Positions 56,372-64,000 of a stretch of 64,000 bases of DNA are shown here, piece by piece. This stretch comes from Sulfurovum indicum (GTDB taxonomy: Bacteria > Campylobacterota > Campylobacteria > Campylobacterales > Sulfurovaceae). Each line of letters begins with the position of its first letter. Positions within the stretch are counted from its first letter, which is position 1. The notes under the pieces are model-generated. The model saw only the letters and a list, made by a program, of their open reading frames with translations, searched no databases and was not told the origin of the DNA. The stretch is taken from positions 2,108,001 through 2,172,000 of the forward strand of contig NZ_CP063164.1 in the NCBI RefSeq assembly GCF_014931715.1. Direction: 5' to 3'. A program made the position numbers and the translations under genes.

Positions 56372-58045
56372 TTACCACCTTTTGTAAGACTGCAGCTGCA
56401 TCCGGTCATAATGGTACACATCATCCCTGAACTGCAATTTTCCGTCATAATCCACCCAGGCGGTCAGATAGACAATATCGACCGGTACCTTTTTGCTCAA
56501 ACGCATATGGACATTCTTTTTACCTTGAAGGATCTGTTCAGATTTTGCAAGATCAATGTTCTCTTCAAACGCTGCAAACGTTCTAAACAGCTCCCTTGGT
56601 TTTTCCAGGCGTACACATCCGTGGCTGAAAGCCCGCTTCTCTCTTTTAAAAAGAGGTTTTGTCGGTGTATCATGCATATAAACAGAAAATCTGTTAGGGA
56701 AAAGAAACTTAATCTTTCCCAGGGCATTTCTGTAGCCGGGTGGCTGGGCAAAACGATAGGGAAGATGTTTACTGTACCGGTAAGCTGCCCAGTTAACCGA
56801 AGCAGGATCGATCTTTCTGGCATCTCTGCCCCAGCCCGTATAGACATCGATCCCCTCTTTCCTCATTGCATACGGATTACGCAGGAGTTTAGGGATCATC
56901 TCCTTTTGAACAATACTTTTTGGCACATTCCAGTAGGGGTTGAGCACAATTATCTCCACCTCATCGGAAAAGATCGGTGTCGGGTGATTTGGTTTACCCG
57001 TAATCACTTTCATACTCTGAATCAGCTTCCCGTTCTCTTCAAAGTAGAGTGTGAAAAACGGAATATTGATGATGATATGCCGATGCGGCTGTCTCGGATT
57101 GAGCCACTTGATACGGTCAAGGTTGAGGCGAATTGTTGCAATGCGCTCAGAGACAGGAGTGTTCAATGCTCTCAGTGTTGCCGGTCCCACAACACCGTCT
57201 GGTTTAAGTCCGTTACGTTTCTGAAAATGCCTGACTGCTTCCTGAAGACAACCGTCATACAGCTCCCCCTCTACACTCTCACTGCATCCGGTATAATCAC
57301 CTGTGACCTTCAGTCGTTCCCGAAGAGAGTATACTCCTTCGTCATGGCTGCCAGGGTCAAGTTTTCTTCTATGCAGCACTACCCTCTGCCAACCGCCATC
57401 AGCTTCAATATCCATATAGTGTTTAAGCGCTTTTTGCAATGCCCGGTAGTGGTAGGCTGTCGGTACAGCAGCCTGAAGTTCCTTCTTCATGTCTCCTCCA
57501 AGCAATGCCCTCTCCACCATCTTCACAGGATCCACATCCGGCCGGTGCAGTACCCATTCTGTACTTACCCCGTTGACCTTCAGGTTGGAGATGCGTGCCT
57601 GAAATGCCCCCCAGTTGATACTGCCAAAGTAAGCATAGTCTATATAGGCTTTATAGAGCAAAGAGATCTTAAATTCCATCTCCATTTTTTGAAGGAATGT
57701 ACTTTGGGAAAGATAAAGGTTTTGCGCTTCCTCATAAAGAAGTCTGGCATCACGGTAGAGCTTACTTTCCGGATCGAGTGTAAAATCCTCCTGCATCGTT
57801 CCAAAAAGTCCTTTAGCCGGTGAAGAAAGACCCTTTTCCTGCATCCAGACCGGTAAAAACAGAAGCTCTTTGTAAAACCTTTTCAAAAAACTTTTGGAAG
57901 GCTGGGTCTTCAAAGAGTTGAATATTACATCCGTTGCATGCTCTTCAAATGCCATTTGACCGGCATACAAAGGCGTCATGTGCAGTGACAGTATCATCAC
58001 TGCTGTACCCAACCAGAGCCTTGCCTGCTTCCAACTTTGCTGCAT
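56372..58045 (-). CDS. Exported L,D-transpeptidase with peptidoglycan-binding domain (YcbB/LdtD-like)
   Basis: A 557-aa protein with an N-terminal helix or signal, a long helical scaffold domain, a peptidoglycan-binding type 1 domain near residues 245-295 (LQEAVRHFQKRNGLKPDGVVGPATLRALN), and a YkuD domain with RAFSHGCVRLEKP carrying the catalytic Cys. This layout matches LdtD (YcbB), which makes 3-3 cross-links. It lies 3 bp upstream of coaE on the same strand. Confidence 0.92.
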   Translation of the reverse strand: MQQSWKQARLWLGTAVMILSLHMTPLYAGQMAFEEHATDVIFNSLKTQPSKSFLKRFYKELLFLPVWMQEKGLSSPAKGLFGTMQEDFTLDPESKLYRDARLLYEEAQNLYLSQSTFLQKMEMEFKISLLYKAYIDYAYFGSINWGAFQARISNLKVNGVSTEWVLHRPDVDPVKMVERALLGGDMKKELQAAVPTAYHYRALQKALKHYMDIEADGGWQRVVLHRRKLDPGSHDEGVYSLRERLKVTGDYTGCSESVEGELYDGCLQEAVRHFQKRNGLKPDGVVGPATLRALNTPVSERIATIRLNLDRIKWLNPRQPHRHIIINIPFFTLYFEENGKLIQSMKVITGKPNHPTPIFSDEVEIIVLNPYWNVPKSIVQKEMIPKLLRNPYAMRKEGIDVYTGWGRDARKIDPASVNWAAYRYSKHLPYRFAQPPGYRNALGKIKFLFPNRFSVYMHDTPTKPLFKREKRAFSHGCVRLEKPRELFRTFAAFEENIDLAKSEQILQGKKNVHMRLSKKVPVDIVYLTAWVDYDGKLQFRDDVYHYDRMQLQSYKRW

Positions 58046-58070
58046 CTTGTCTCGCTTTACCGTAAGTTTT

Positions 58071-58089
58071 TGGGTTATCAGAGGTGCCC
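58071..58089. repeat. Solo terminal repeat of MITE family 2
   Basis: TGGGTTATCAGAGGTGCCC matches the right end of the element at 48731-49003 in all but two positions. No partner end is found within the next 100 bp. The core GTTATCAGA recurs at 58111-58119. It lies between divergent genes. Confidence 0.65.
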
Positions 58090-58185
58090 TTCAAATAATT
58101 ATATCGTAACGTTATCAGATAAATGCTAAAATAAGAACGCTTTGAATACTTCATGCATTCACAGCAGGATCGGAAGAGGAAAGGT

Positions 58186-59094
58186 ATGCATTTTACACTC
58201 GGGTCACCCTGGTTCCTACTGCTTCTACTGTTACTGCCCTGCTTTTTCTGGTGCAGAGAAACAGACAGAAGCTTCTATGTTTCAAAACTTGACTGGGCAG
58301 GAAAGGAGAGTTCTCTTCTCTCATGGAAACAGTGGTTCAAAATTCTCATTTTTACACTTATGGTCATTGCTCTGACCAAACCCTTTGTCTATGAGAGTGA
58401 AGGCAACCAGTATAAAAAGGGCCGTGATCTTATCCTTGCCATTGATGCAAGCGGCTCCATGGCACAAAGCGGTTTTGATGCCAGGAACCGTTTCAGTAGC
58501 AAATATGAAGTCACCCTCAAACTGGCTAAGACCTTTACCCAAAAACGTTACGATGACAATATAGGTGCCGTGATCTTCGGTACCTTTGCCTACACTGCTT
58601 CCCCCCTCACATACGATCTGGAAGCTCTGGAATATCTGCTTGACATGACCACAGTCGGTATTGCAGGAGAAAGTACCGCCATTGGTGATGCCATCATGCA
58701 ATCCATCCGTACACTCTCCTATGGAAAAGCAAAAAACAAAGTGATTATTCTGCTTACTGACGGATATCATAATGCAGGGAAATATTCACCAAAACAAGCA
58801 GTTGCCGAAGCAAAAAAGCTTGGAATCAGGATCTATACTATCGGAATCGGCAAAAAAAGTGACTACGATGCCGCACTTTTGCAAACTATAGCCAAAAAGA
58901 GTGGCGGGAAAAGCTACAGTGCAAACAGTGCAGAAGCACTCAGTGCAGTCTTTTCCGAAATCTCAAAACTTGAACCCAGCCGCATCCGCGGGGAGAATTA
59001 TCTGAACCAGAGACTGCTTATCTTTTTCCCGCTGATCATTGTGATAGGTCTTCTGCTTTTATGGATATTCCGTCAAGAGAGGGGGAGAGAATGA
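58186..59094 (+). CDS. VWA-domain membrane protein, BatA-like
   Basis: A 302-aa protein anchored by helices near the N-terminus (WFLLLLLLLPCFFWC and IFTLMVIALTKPF) and at the C-terminus. The VWA domain has the MIDAS motif LAIDASGSMAQSG and threonine and aspartate segments (TTVGIAGESTAIGDAI; LLTDGYHNAG). It is the first gene of the Bat/MoxR operon. I start it at the ATG at 58186 behind GAGGAAAGG. Confidence 0.85.
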   Translation: MHFTLGSPWFLLLLLLLPCFFWCRETDRSFYVSKLDWAGKESSLLSWKQWFKILIFTLMVIALTKPFVYESEGNQYKKGRDLILAIDASGSMAQSGFDARNRFSSKYEVTLKLAKTFTQKRYDDNIGAVIFGTFAYTASPLTYDLEALEYLLDMTTVGIAGESTAIGDAIMQSIRTLSYGKAKNKVIILLTDGYHNAGKYSPKQAVAEAKKLGIRIYTIGIGKKSDYDAALLQTIAKKSGGKSYSANSAEALSAVFSEISKLEPSRIRGENYLNQRLLIFFPLIIVIGLLLLWIFRQERGRE

Positions 59095-60638
59095 GTCTTC
59101 TCTATCCACAGTTTCTCTGGCTGCTGATCCCTTTCGGATTACTCTTTCTCTACCTGAAACCCAATCTCCTGATACAAAGAGTCCATCTGATCATCCTTCT
59201 ATTGCTGGTCTTTACGCTTACGCGTCCACAGCTGCAAAAAGGATTTCAGGAAGAGAGCATCGAAGCAAAAGAGGTGCTTATTGCACTGGATGTCTCCTAC
59301 TCAATGCGGGCTACCGATGTCAAGCCTACCCGCTACGACTATGCCAAAGCAACTATTGATACCCTCTTGAGAGAGAATGTACAGGATAACATCATGCTGA
59401 TCGCCTTTACAACCAACCCCCTGCTTCTCTCTCCCCCTACAACAGACCATATACTCGTAAGGACAGCACTCAATGCTCTTGATCTGAACAACATTCTCAC
59501 CAAAGGTACATCACTTGAAAAACTCTTTAAAAAGATCTCAAGCATGAAAAAAGTCCACCGTGAACTGCTGCTCATCACCGATGGAGGAGAAGAGAAAGAC
59601 CTGAAGAGGCTGACAACAGCACTTGAAGATACCGATATTCACTTGACTATCCTGGCACTGGGAAGCAAACAGGGGACAACCATTCCCACAGAAGATGGAA
59701 GTATGCTCAAAGACAGCGACAACCATCTGGTCGTTTCACGTATCAACCCTCTTCTCAAAGAGCTTGCACAAGCCATGAACGGTACATACCTGACCGCATC
59801 AGGGAATCCACAAAGCACTTCCGATGCCATCAACCGCAGTTTTTCACAATCACACCTGGAAGCCAAAAGAGTGAACAAACTGCACTATACCACTACCGAA
59901 CTCTACCAGATACCTCTTTTATTGGCTCTCCTGCTCTTTTTGATGCTGCATACCCGTGCCTCGAAATACCTGCTGATACTTTTTGCCCTCCTGGGTATAC
60001 CGCTTCAGGCATCCTTCCTCGATACCTTCTACCTTGACCAAGCCTATCATTCCTATGAAGCCAAAGAATACAACACTACGAAACGTATCCTTACAAAAAT
60101 AGAGACACCCTCTTTACAAAAACAGTTCGCTCTGGCCAATACCTTTTACAAGCTGCACCAATACAAAAAAGCCATTGCCCTCTACTCAGCCATCCATTCT
60201 ACCTCAGCATCGGTCAAACAAAAGCTTTACTACAATATTGCCAATGCCTATGCAATGCAAAGAGCGTATGATAAAGCCAAGATATATTATACTAGAGCCT
60301 TGCAGCTGGGAGATGACGAAGATGCTCTGCACAACCTGAAAATCATTGCACTTTTAAAGAAAAAAAAGCGTGCGGAACTTGGTATTTCCCATCCCAAATC
60401 CCAAAGCAGCGACAGCAGCAAAAGTAATGCAGAAAAGGGCAGTCAGTCCAAAAAAACTCAGGATGAGGAGCAGCAAAGTTCCGGCTCCGGCTCCGGAGGC
60501 GAAAAACAGGAAAGTACAAAAAAGAAGCAGGAAAAACAGAAACTGATACTCGATAAAAGAGAGGAACAGCAACCACTCAGTTCGAAGGTTTACGAGCTCA
60601 TCAACAAAGGATACATCCATGAAACACATCCCTGGTAA
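59091..60638 (+). CDS. VWA and TPR fusion membrane protein, BatB/BatC-like
   Basis: A 515-aa protein that combines a BatB-like VWA domain (MIDAS LIALDVSYSMRATD near residues 67-80) between membrane helices with a C-terminal TPR region (KQFALANTFYKLHQYKKAIALY; LYYNIANAYAMQRAYDKAKIYY). A low-complexity Ser/Gln/Lys tail with GSGSGG ends it. BatB and BatC are separate genes in many species, so this is a fusion. It overlaps BatA-like by 4 bp (ATGA). Confidence 0.85.
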   Translation: MSLLYPQFLWLLIPFGLLFLYLKPNLLIQRVHLIILLLLVFTLTRPQLQKGFQEESIEAKEVLIALDVSYSMRATDVKPTRYDYAKATIDTLLRENVQDNIMLIAFTTNPLLLSPPTTDHILVRTALNALDLNNILTKGTSLEKLFKKISSMKKVHRELLLITDGGEEKDLKRLTTALEDTDIHLTILALGSKQGTTIPTEDGSMLKDSDNHLVVSRINPLLKELAQAMNGTYLTASGNPQSTSDAINRSFSQSHLEAKRVNKLHYTTTELYQIPLLLALLLFLMLHTRASKYLLILFALLGIPLQASFLDTFYLDQAYHSYEAKEYNTTKRILTKIETPSLQKQFALANTFYKLHQYKKAIALYSAIHSTSASVKQKLYYNIANAYAMQRAYDKAKIYYTRALQLGDDEDALHNLKIIALLKKKKRAELGISHPKSQSSDSSKSNAEKGSQSKKTQDEEQQSSGSGSGGEKQESTKKKQEKQKLILDKREEQQPLSSKVYELINKGYIHETHPW

Positions 60639-61758
60639 GTTTCTGCTGCTGTTGACACTATGGCTTGTCACCCTGCAGGCAGAAGATTTCAGCTTTAACT
60701 ATCATATCCGGAAACATAACCCCTATGTGAAAGAACCTCTTCTTCTCTCCATCGATCTGAACCAGACCAACCATGATATTGTCCTGCTTTTCAATTTCGA
60801 TCTCAAACCAAGCGATGACTACACTTTTCAACGGATCGATTCGGAAGAGACCGACACACACCACAATGCAAAGGTGCACTACCTCTACCTCCTCTATCCG
60901 CTAAAGTCCGGAGAGGTCAAAGTCCATTTCGATCTTGTCAAACGTGTAACCAATGACGAGAGTGTTGCATACAGTTTTTCCGGTGACAGAGACAATGTCA
61001 AAGGTTTGGTTACAGAAGATACCAAAATAGATCTGCCTCCACTTACTCTGCATGTCAAAGCTCTTCCAAAAGGGACACAGATCGTAGGAGACTTCAATCT
61101 CACCTATGACCTGAAACAAAAAGAGGCAAAAGCCTATGAACCGATCCCTTTCCAAGTCACCATTAGCGGAGAAGGGTACCCGCCTCTGCTCACGCATCTG
61201 CTGCCAAGAGATACCAACTTCACTCTCTTCAGTGAAAAACCGATCATCCATACGAGTCACTCCCAAAAAGGTACACAGAACAAGATCATCTACCCGATGG
61301 CTCTCTCCCACAACAAAAGTTTTGTACTCCCTGCCATAATGATCAGAGCATTCAATCCCCAAAAAGAGCAAAGCTATACGCTTGAGATCCCTTTACAAAA
61401 GATCAATATAGACAAAAGAGATATCAATGAACTGGTTGACAAGGTTGACACTCCTCCTCCATTAAGTACCGACTGGAGCTGGATGACAACACTTTTTGGC
61501 TATCTGCTAGCATTTGCTTCCGGATTTGCCGCAGCATGGCTTGTCAAATGGCAGAAAAAAAGAACAAAAAATACCGCCCACCCGCTTATTGAAAAGATCA
61601 ACGTATGCAATAACAAAAAAATGCTTCTGCAACTGCTTTTGGCACATGATGCAGCAAAGTTCTCCAAAGTCATTGCAAAACTGGAAAAAGAACTTTACGG
61701 GGAAGGGACATACTCACTAAAATCACTCAAACAAGAGGCAAAGGAGCAACTGATATGA
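60619..61758 (+). CDS. BatD-like exported protein
   Basis: A 379-aa protein with a Sec signal (LLLLTLWLVTLQAED), Ig-like beta domains (a BatD hallmark), one membrane helix at about 290-315 (TLFGYLLAFASGFAAAWLV), and a short cytoplasmic tail. It overlaps the upstream gene by 20 bp and the MoxR gene by 4 bp. The exact job of BatD is not known. Confidence 0.78.
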   Translation: MKHIPGKFLLLLTLWLVTLQAEDFSFNYHIRKHNPYVKEPLLLSIDLNQTNHDIVLLFNFDLKPSDDYTFQRIDSEETDTHHNAKVHYLYLLYPLKSGEVKVHFDLVKRVTNDESVAYSFSGDRDNVKGLVTEDTKIDLPPLTLHVKALPKGTQIVGDFNLTYDLKQKEAKAYEPIPFQVTISGEGYPPLLTHLLPRDTNFTLFSEKPIIHTSHSQKGTQNKIIYPMALSHNKSFVLPAIMIRAFNPQKEQSYTLEIPLQKINIDKRDINELVDKVDTPPPLSTDWSWMTTLFGYLLAFASGFAAAWLVKWQKKRTKNTAHPLIEKINVCNNKKMLLQLLLAHDAAKFSKVIAKLEKELYGEGTYSLKSLKQEAKEQLI

Positions 61759-62702
61759 CAACTAAGATCACCAAACTCAAAGAGGAATTACACAAAGCAG
61801 TCATTGGCCAGGAGGCAATGATAGAAGGACTGCTCATAGGACTGCTCAGTGACGGACACATTCTTGTTGAAGGAGTACCCGGACTTGCAAAAACCACGAC
61901 TATCAATGCTCTTGCAAAGACATTGGGGCTGGATTTCAAGCGTATCCAGTTCACTCCGGACCTTCTGCCTTCAGATATCATAGGTACACAGATATACAAT
62001 CCCAAGGACCATACTTTCAGCATCAAAAAAGGTCCTCTTTTCACCCATCTGCTTCTGGCCGACGAGATCAACCGTGCTCCCGCAAAAGTACAGTCCGCGC
62101 TACTTGAGGTGATGCAGGAAAGACAGGTAACCATCGCCGATGAGACTTTTACTCTTGAAAAACCCTTCCTTGTCATGGCAACCCAGAATCCCATCGAACA
62201 GGAGGGGGTCTATACATTGCCGGAAGCACAGCTTGACCGTTTTATGATGAAGCTTGTTGTCTCCCATAATACAGAAGAAGAGGAACTGGAGATCATGCGA
62301 AAAGGGGCGACCAAAAGTTTTGAAGCAGTACAAAAGGTGCTCAGTATCGAAGATCTCTGTGCTCTTCAGGAGGAACTGGAAAAGATCCATATTGATCCGG
62401 AACTGGAGCAGTATATCGTCCAGCTTGTCACTGCTACAAGAACTCCGGAAAAATTTGGTCTTGAAAGTATTTCACAGAACATTATGTACGGTGTCAGCCC
62501 CCGTGCCTCCATCGACCTCTACAAGGCAGCCCGTGCAAAAGCCTTTTTGCGCGGTAACAACTTTGTCACCCCTGCTGATATCGGATACATAATCCATGAT
62601 GTCCTGCGCCATCGTATTGTACTCAGCTATGAAGCACGGGCCAGAGGGATTAAAACCGATGAGATCATCACAAAGATCATAGAAACAGTGCCGATACCAT
62701 GA
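61755..62702 (+). CDS. MoxR-family AAA+ ATPase
   Basis: A 315-aa ATPase, likely a chaperone that acts with VWA partners. Walker A is GVPGLAKTT (40-48), Walker B is LLADEINRAP, and the sensor segment is ATQNPIEQEGVYTLPEAQLDRF. C-terminal lid motifs (GVSPRASIDLYKAARAKAFL) are typical. In other bacteria MoxR/Bat operons are linked to stress tolerance and envelope integrity. Confidence 0.92.
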   Translation: MTTKITKLKEELHKAVIGQEAMIEGLLIGLLSDGHILVEGVPGLAKTTTINALAKTLGLDFKRIQFTPDLLPSDIIGTQIYNPKDHTFSIKKGPLFTHLLLADEINRAPAKVQSALLEVMQERQVTIADETFTLEKPFLVMATQNPIEQEGVYTLPEAQLDRFMMKLVVSHNTEEEELEIMRKGATKSFEAVQKVLSIEDLCALQEELEKIHIDPELEQYIVQLVTATRTPEKFGLESISQNIMYGVSPRASIDLYKAARAKAFLRGNNFVTPADIGYIIHDVLRHRIVLSYEARARGIKTDEIITKIIETVPIP

Positions 62703-62711
62703 AAAGTATTC

Positions 62712-62727
62712 AGTGTTTAGCGTTTAG
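62712..62727 (+). repeat. Short AGYGTTT heptamer repeat (about 2.3 copies)
   Basis: AGTGTTT, AGCGTTT and AG follow each other just after the MoxR gene. The unit resembles the AGCGNNN heptamers at 29090-29179. The array is short and would be weak evidence alone. Confidence 0.45.
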
Positions 62728-62792
62728 GATGCTTTGCATCTGTCATTGGTTACTAGCAATTGATGATTGGGAAGATTCTCTTTTGAATAAAA

Positions 62793-62820
62793 GCTTTGCA
62801 AAGCAAAGCATACCAACACT
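62793..62820 (+). repeat. Dispersed hairpin motif with ATACCAACACT tail, copy 2
   Basis: GCTTTGC, AAA, GCAAAGC (62793-62809) forms a perfect 7-bp hairpin, followed by ATACCAACACT (62810-62820). The tail and layout equal those at 4414-4441, while the stem sequence differs by a compensated base pair. It lies between the MoxR and DUF58 genes. Confidence 0.8.
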
Positions 62821-62844
62821 ACTCGTGAAAAAAAAGGTCACTCT

Positions 62845-63672
62845 ATGAGTTCTTCTTTCAAAGCGCTCCAGCTCAAGGCAAGACACCAGGTCTACACTCT
62901 TTTAAGCGGCCATAATCTTTCCCGACTGCATGGTGAAGGGTATGATTTTGCCGAACTGCGTGAATACCAGATGGGAGACGATATCCGAAAGATCAACTGG
63001 ACCGTGACAGCAAAGCTTGGCAAACCCTATATTAAAGAGCTGCATGCCAACAGGGAACTCTCTGTCGTTGTCTCTGTACTTATGGATGGCGGGGTCTATT
63101 TTGGTGCCGGTAATGCCAAACAGAAAACCATGACAGAGGTAGCTTCACTGCTGGGCTATGCTACCCAGCACAACAACGACCTGTTCAGTGGGCTGCTCTA
63201 CACCAAAGATCAGATATATATGACACCTCCTACCAAACAGCTCTTTGAGATAGAACATTTTTCAGAACAGATCCATTCCCTCGAAGTGCTTCACTCCCAA
63301 CTTGACCTGCAAGCTTCAATTGATGATCTTTTCAAACGGATACACAAACCCTCCCTGCTCTTTATTCTTCACGACTTCCTTACCCCTGTTGACCTCTCTC
63401 TGCTGGCACAACGCCATGAAGTGATCGCTGTTGTCATTCGTGAAAGAGAAGAAGAGTTTCCGGGGGAAAAGGGTGAGATCATCATGCAGGACCCCAGAAG
63501 CGGAACAAAGTTCAATACCTACTTTGGCAAACGGAGTGTTACCCGCTACCTTGCCAGACGGGAAGCAAATGATGAGAAGATACTCGAACACTTTTCACAG
63601 TATGATATACGTTATATAAAGATATTTACGGATGAGGAGTCTGTAGAAAAGCTTATCTCTCTGTTCCGGTAG
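62845..63672 (+). CDS. DUF58 domain protein
   Basis: A 275-aa cytoplasmic protein with the DUF58 signature LREYQMGDDIRKINWTVTAKLGKPYIKEL at residues 33-61 (given here in shorter blocks: LREYQMGDD, INWTVTAK) and a VWA-like fold after it. DUF58 proteins accompany MoxR and Bat genes. It ends the operon and is convergent with the gene at 63677. Confidence 0.88.
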   Translation: MSSSFKALQLKARHQVYTLLSGHNLSRLHGEGYDFAELREYQMGDDIRKINWTVTAKLGKPYIKELHANRELSVVVSVLMDGGVYFGAGNAKQKTMTEVASLLGYATQHNNDLFSGLLYTKDQIYMTPPTKQLFEIEHFSEQIHSLEVLHSQLDLQASIDDLFKRIHKPSLLFILHDFLTPVDLSLLAQRHEVIAVVIREREEEFPGEKGEIIMQDPRSGTKFNTYFGKRSVTRYLARREANDEKILEHFSQYDIRYIKIFTDEESVEKLISLFR

Positions 63673-63676
63673 CGTC

Positions 63677-64000
63677 TTACAGACCGAGCCCTTTCAGCAG
63701 GGATCCTGCTCCCTCTCCCCACTTCTTTTCCAACTTCTCTCTAAGCTTGTTGCCAAATTTCTCTTTAAGTATGGCACCTGTATCAAGAACGATCTTCGGA
63801 TGATCGGTCGTCCCTGTGATCTTTCCATAAACCGTATACCCTTCATACACGAACTTCAGTCGCCCACTTTGCATTTTGGTTCTTTTATTGACCCTGCCTT
63901 TTGTAATCTCTATGGCACTTCGTGTGCCTTTTGCATATAAAGTATAAGCGATGTCATCACCCTTTATATTGGCATGCAGTGTGGTTGACAGGAAGATGAT
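63677..64000 (-). CDS. C-terminal part of an AsmA/DUF748-like protein (cut by window edge)
   Basis: The reading frame is open to the right edge, so only the last 107 residues are visible. They contain beta-strand-like segments (HANIKGDDIAYTLYAKGT, GRLKFVYEGYTVYGKITGTTDHPKI, split) and a final helical tail (KLREKLEKKWGEGAGSLL). The pattern resembles the C-terminal end of AsmA-type envelope proteins. The ATG at 63874 is internal, not the start. It is convergent with the DUF58 gene at 4 bp. Confidence 0.6.
   Translation of the reverse strand: MIFLSTTLHANIKGDDIAYTLYAKGTRSAIEITKGRVNKRTKMQSGRLKFVYEGYTVYGKITGTTDHPKIVLDTGAILKEKFGNKLREKLEKKWGEGAGSLLKGLGL

Noticed and set aside
56117-57823. A 568-codon rightward ORF
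   Set aside because: It is fully antisense to the L,D-transpeptidase gene, whose domains and catalytic motif are clear. The antisense product has no recognisable motif and a composition typical of shadow frames.

Overview
The window looks like chromosomal DNA from a sulfur-oxidising member of the Campylobacterota (former Epsilonproteobacteria), most like Sulfurovum and its relatives. The reasons are a futalosine-pathway menaquinone gene (mqnD), a periplasmic [NiFe] hydrogenase with a Tat signal, a soxCDYZ cluster, a DUF3373-type outer-membrane protein, CcoG without a local cytochrome oxidase, and base composition and gene order of that kind. The assignment is inferred from gene content and protein appearance; no search was run.

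Layout from left to right. 1-3103: a lipoprotein start (cut by the window edge) and the hydrogenase large and small subunits. 3429-5265: mqnD and murB, separated by two 7-bp tandem arrays. 5277-8964: a leftward run of small envelope genes (DUF1566 protein, two paralogous lipoprotein L,D-transpeptidases flanking a coiled-coil gene, thiol peroxidase, two small unknowns). 9345-12859: an SQR-like flavoprotein, a small membrane protein, CcoG and a regulator built on an apparently dead serine recombinase. 13017-19279: moaC, a DUF493 protein, a PqiA-like protein, a phytase-like protein, lspA, glmM, rpsT and prfA. 19415-26786: a metallo-beta-lactamase-fold protein, soxCDYZ, a MOSC protein and a double-DUF302 protein. 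27076-28506: porin-like protein. 29287-34430: a leftward 16S-tRNA-Ile-23S-5S operon with a consensus promoter. 34805-38114: small lipoprotein, BI-1 family protein, secG, frr, pyrE and a PAS protein. 38310-48729: a type II secretion system split into divergent arms (gspK-L-M-N-C-D-E-J leftward; gspG-H-I-F rightward). 49024-54323: beta-barrel protein, RDD protein, MFS transporter, mobA, a LysR regulator divergent from a YeiH-type transporter, and tRNA-Val. 54385-58045: Sel1 protein, dapF, coaE and a large L,D-transpeptidase. 58186-63672: a Bat/MoxR operon. 63677-64000: the C-terminal end of a protein cut by the right edge.

How genes fit together. SoxC needs molybdenum cofactor, and moaC, mobA and a MOSC protein are all in the window, though not in one operon. 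The hydrogenase, SQR-like flavoprotein and SoxCD would all feed electrons from H2 or reduced sulfur into a menaquinone-based chain.

The most unusual content is not a protein system. It is a set of small non-autonomous elements: a 269-bp family with two full copies and one decayed copy and TA duplications, a 265-bp element with 22-bp perfect terminal inverted repeats plus a solo end elsewhere, a 174-bp fold-back element, and several 7-bp tandem arrays. No transposase gene is present. Other notable points are a [NiFe] hydrogenase small subunit with Asn where the second proximal-cluster Cys is expected, three CGTCAT boxes spaced exactly 20 bp apart between the recombinase-like regulator and moaC, and a 16-bp direct repeat upstream of tpx whose core recurs upstream of the MOSC gene. 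I saw no CRISPR array, prophage or recognisable defence system.
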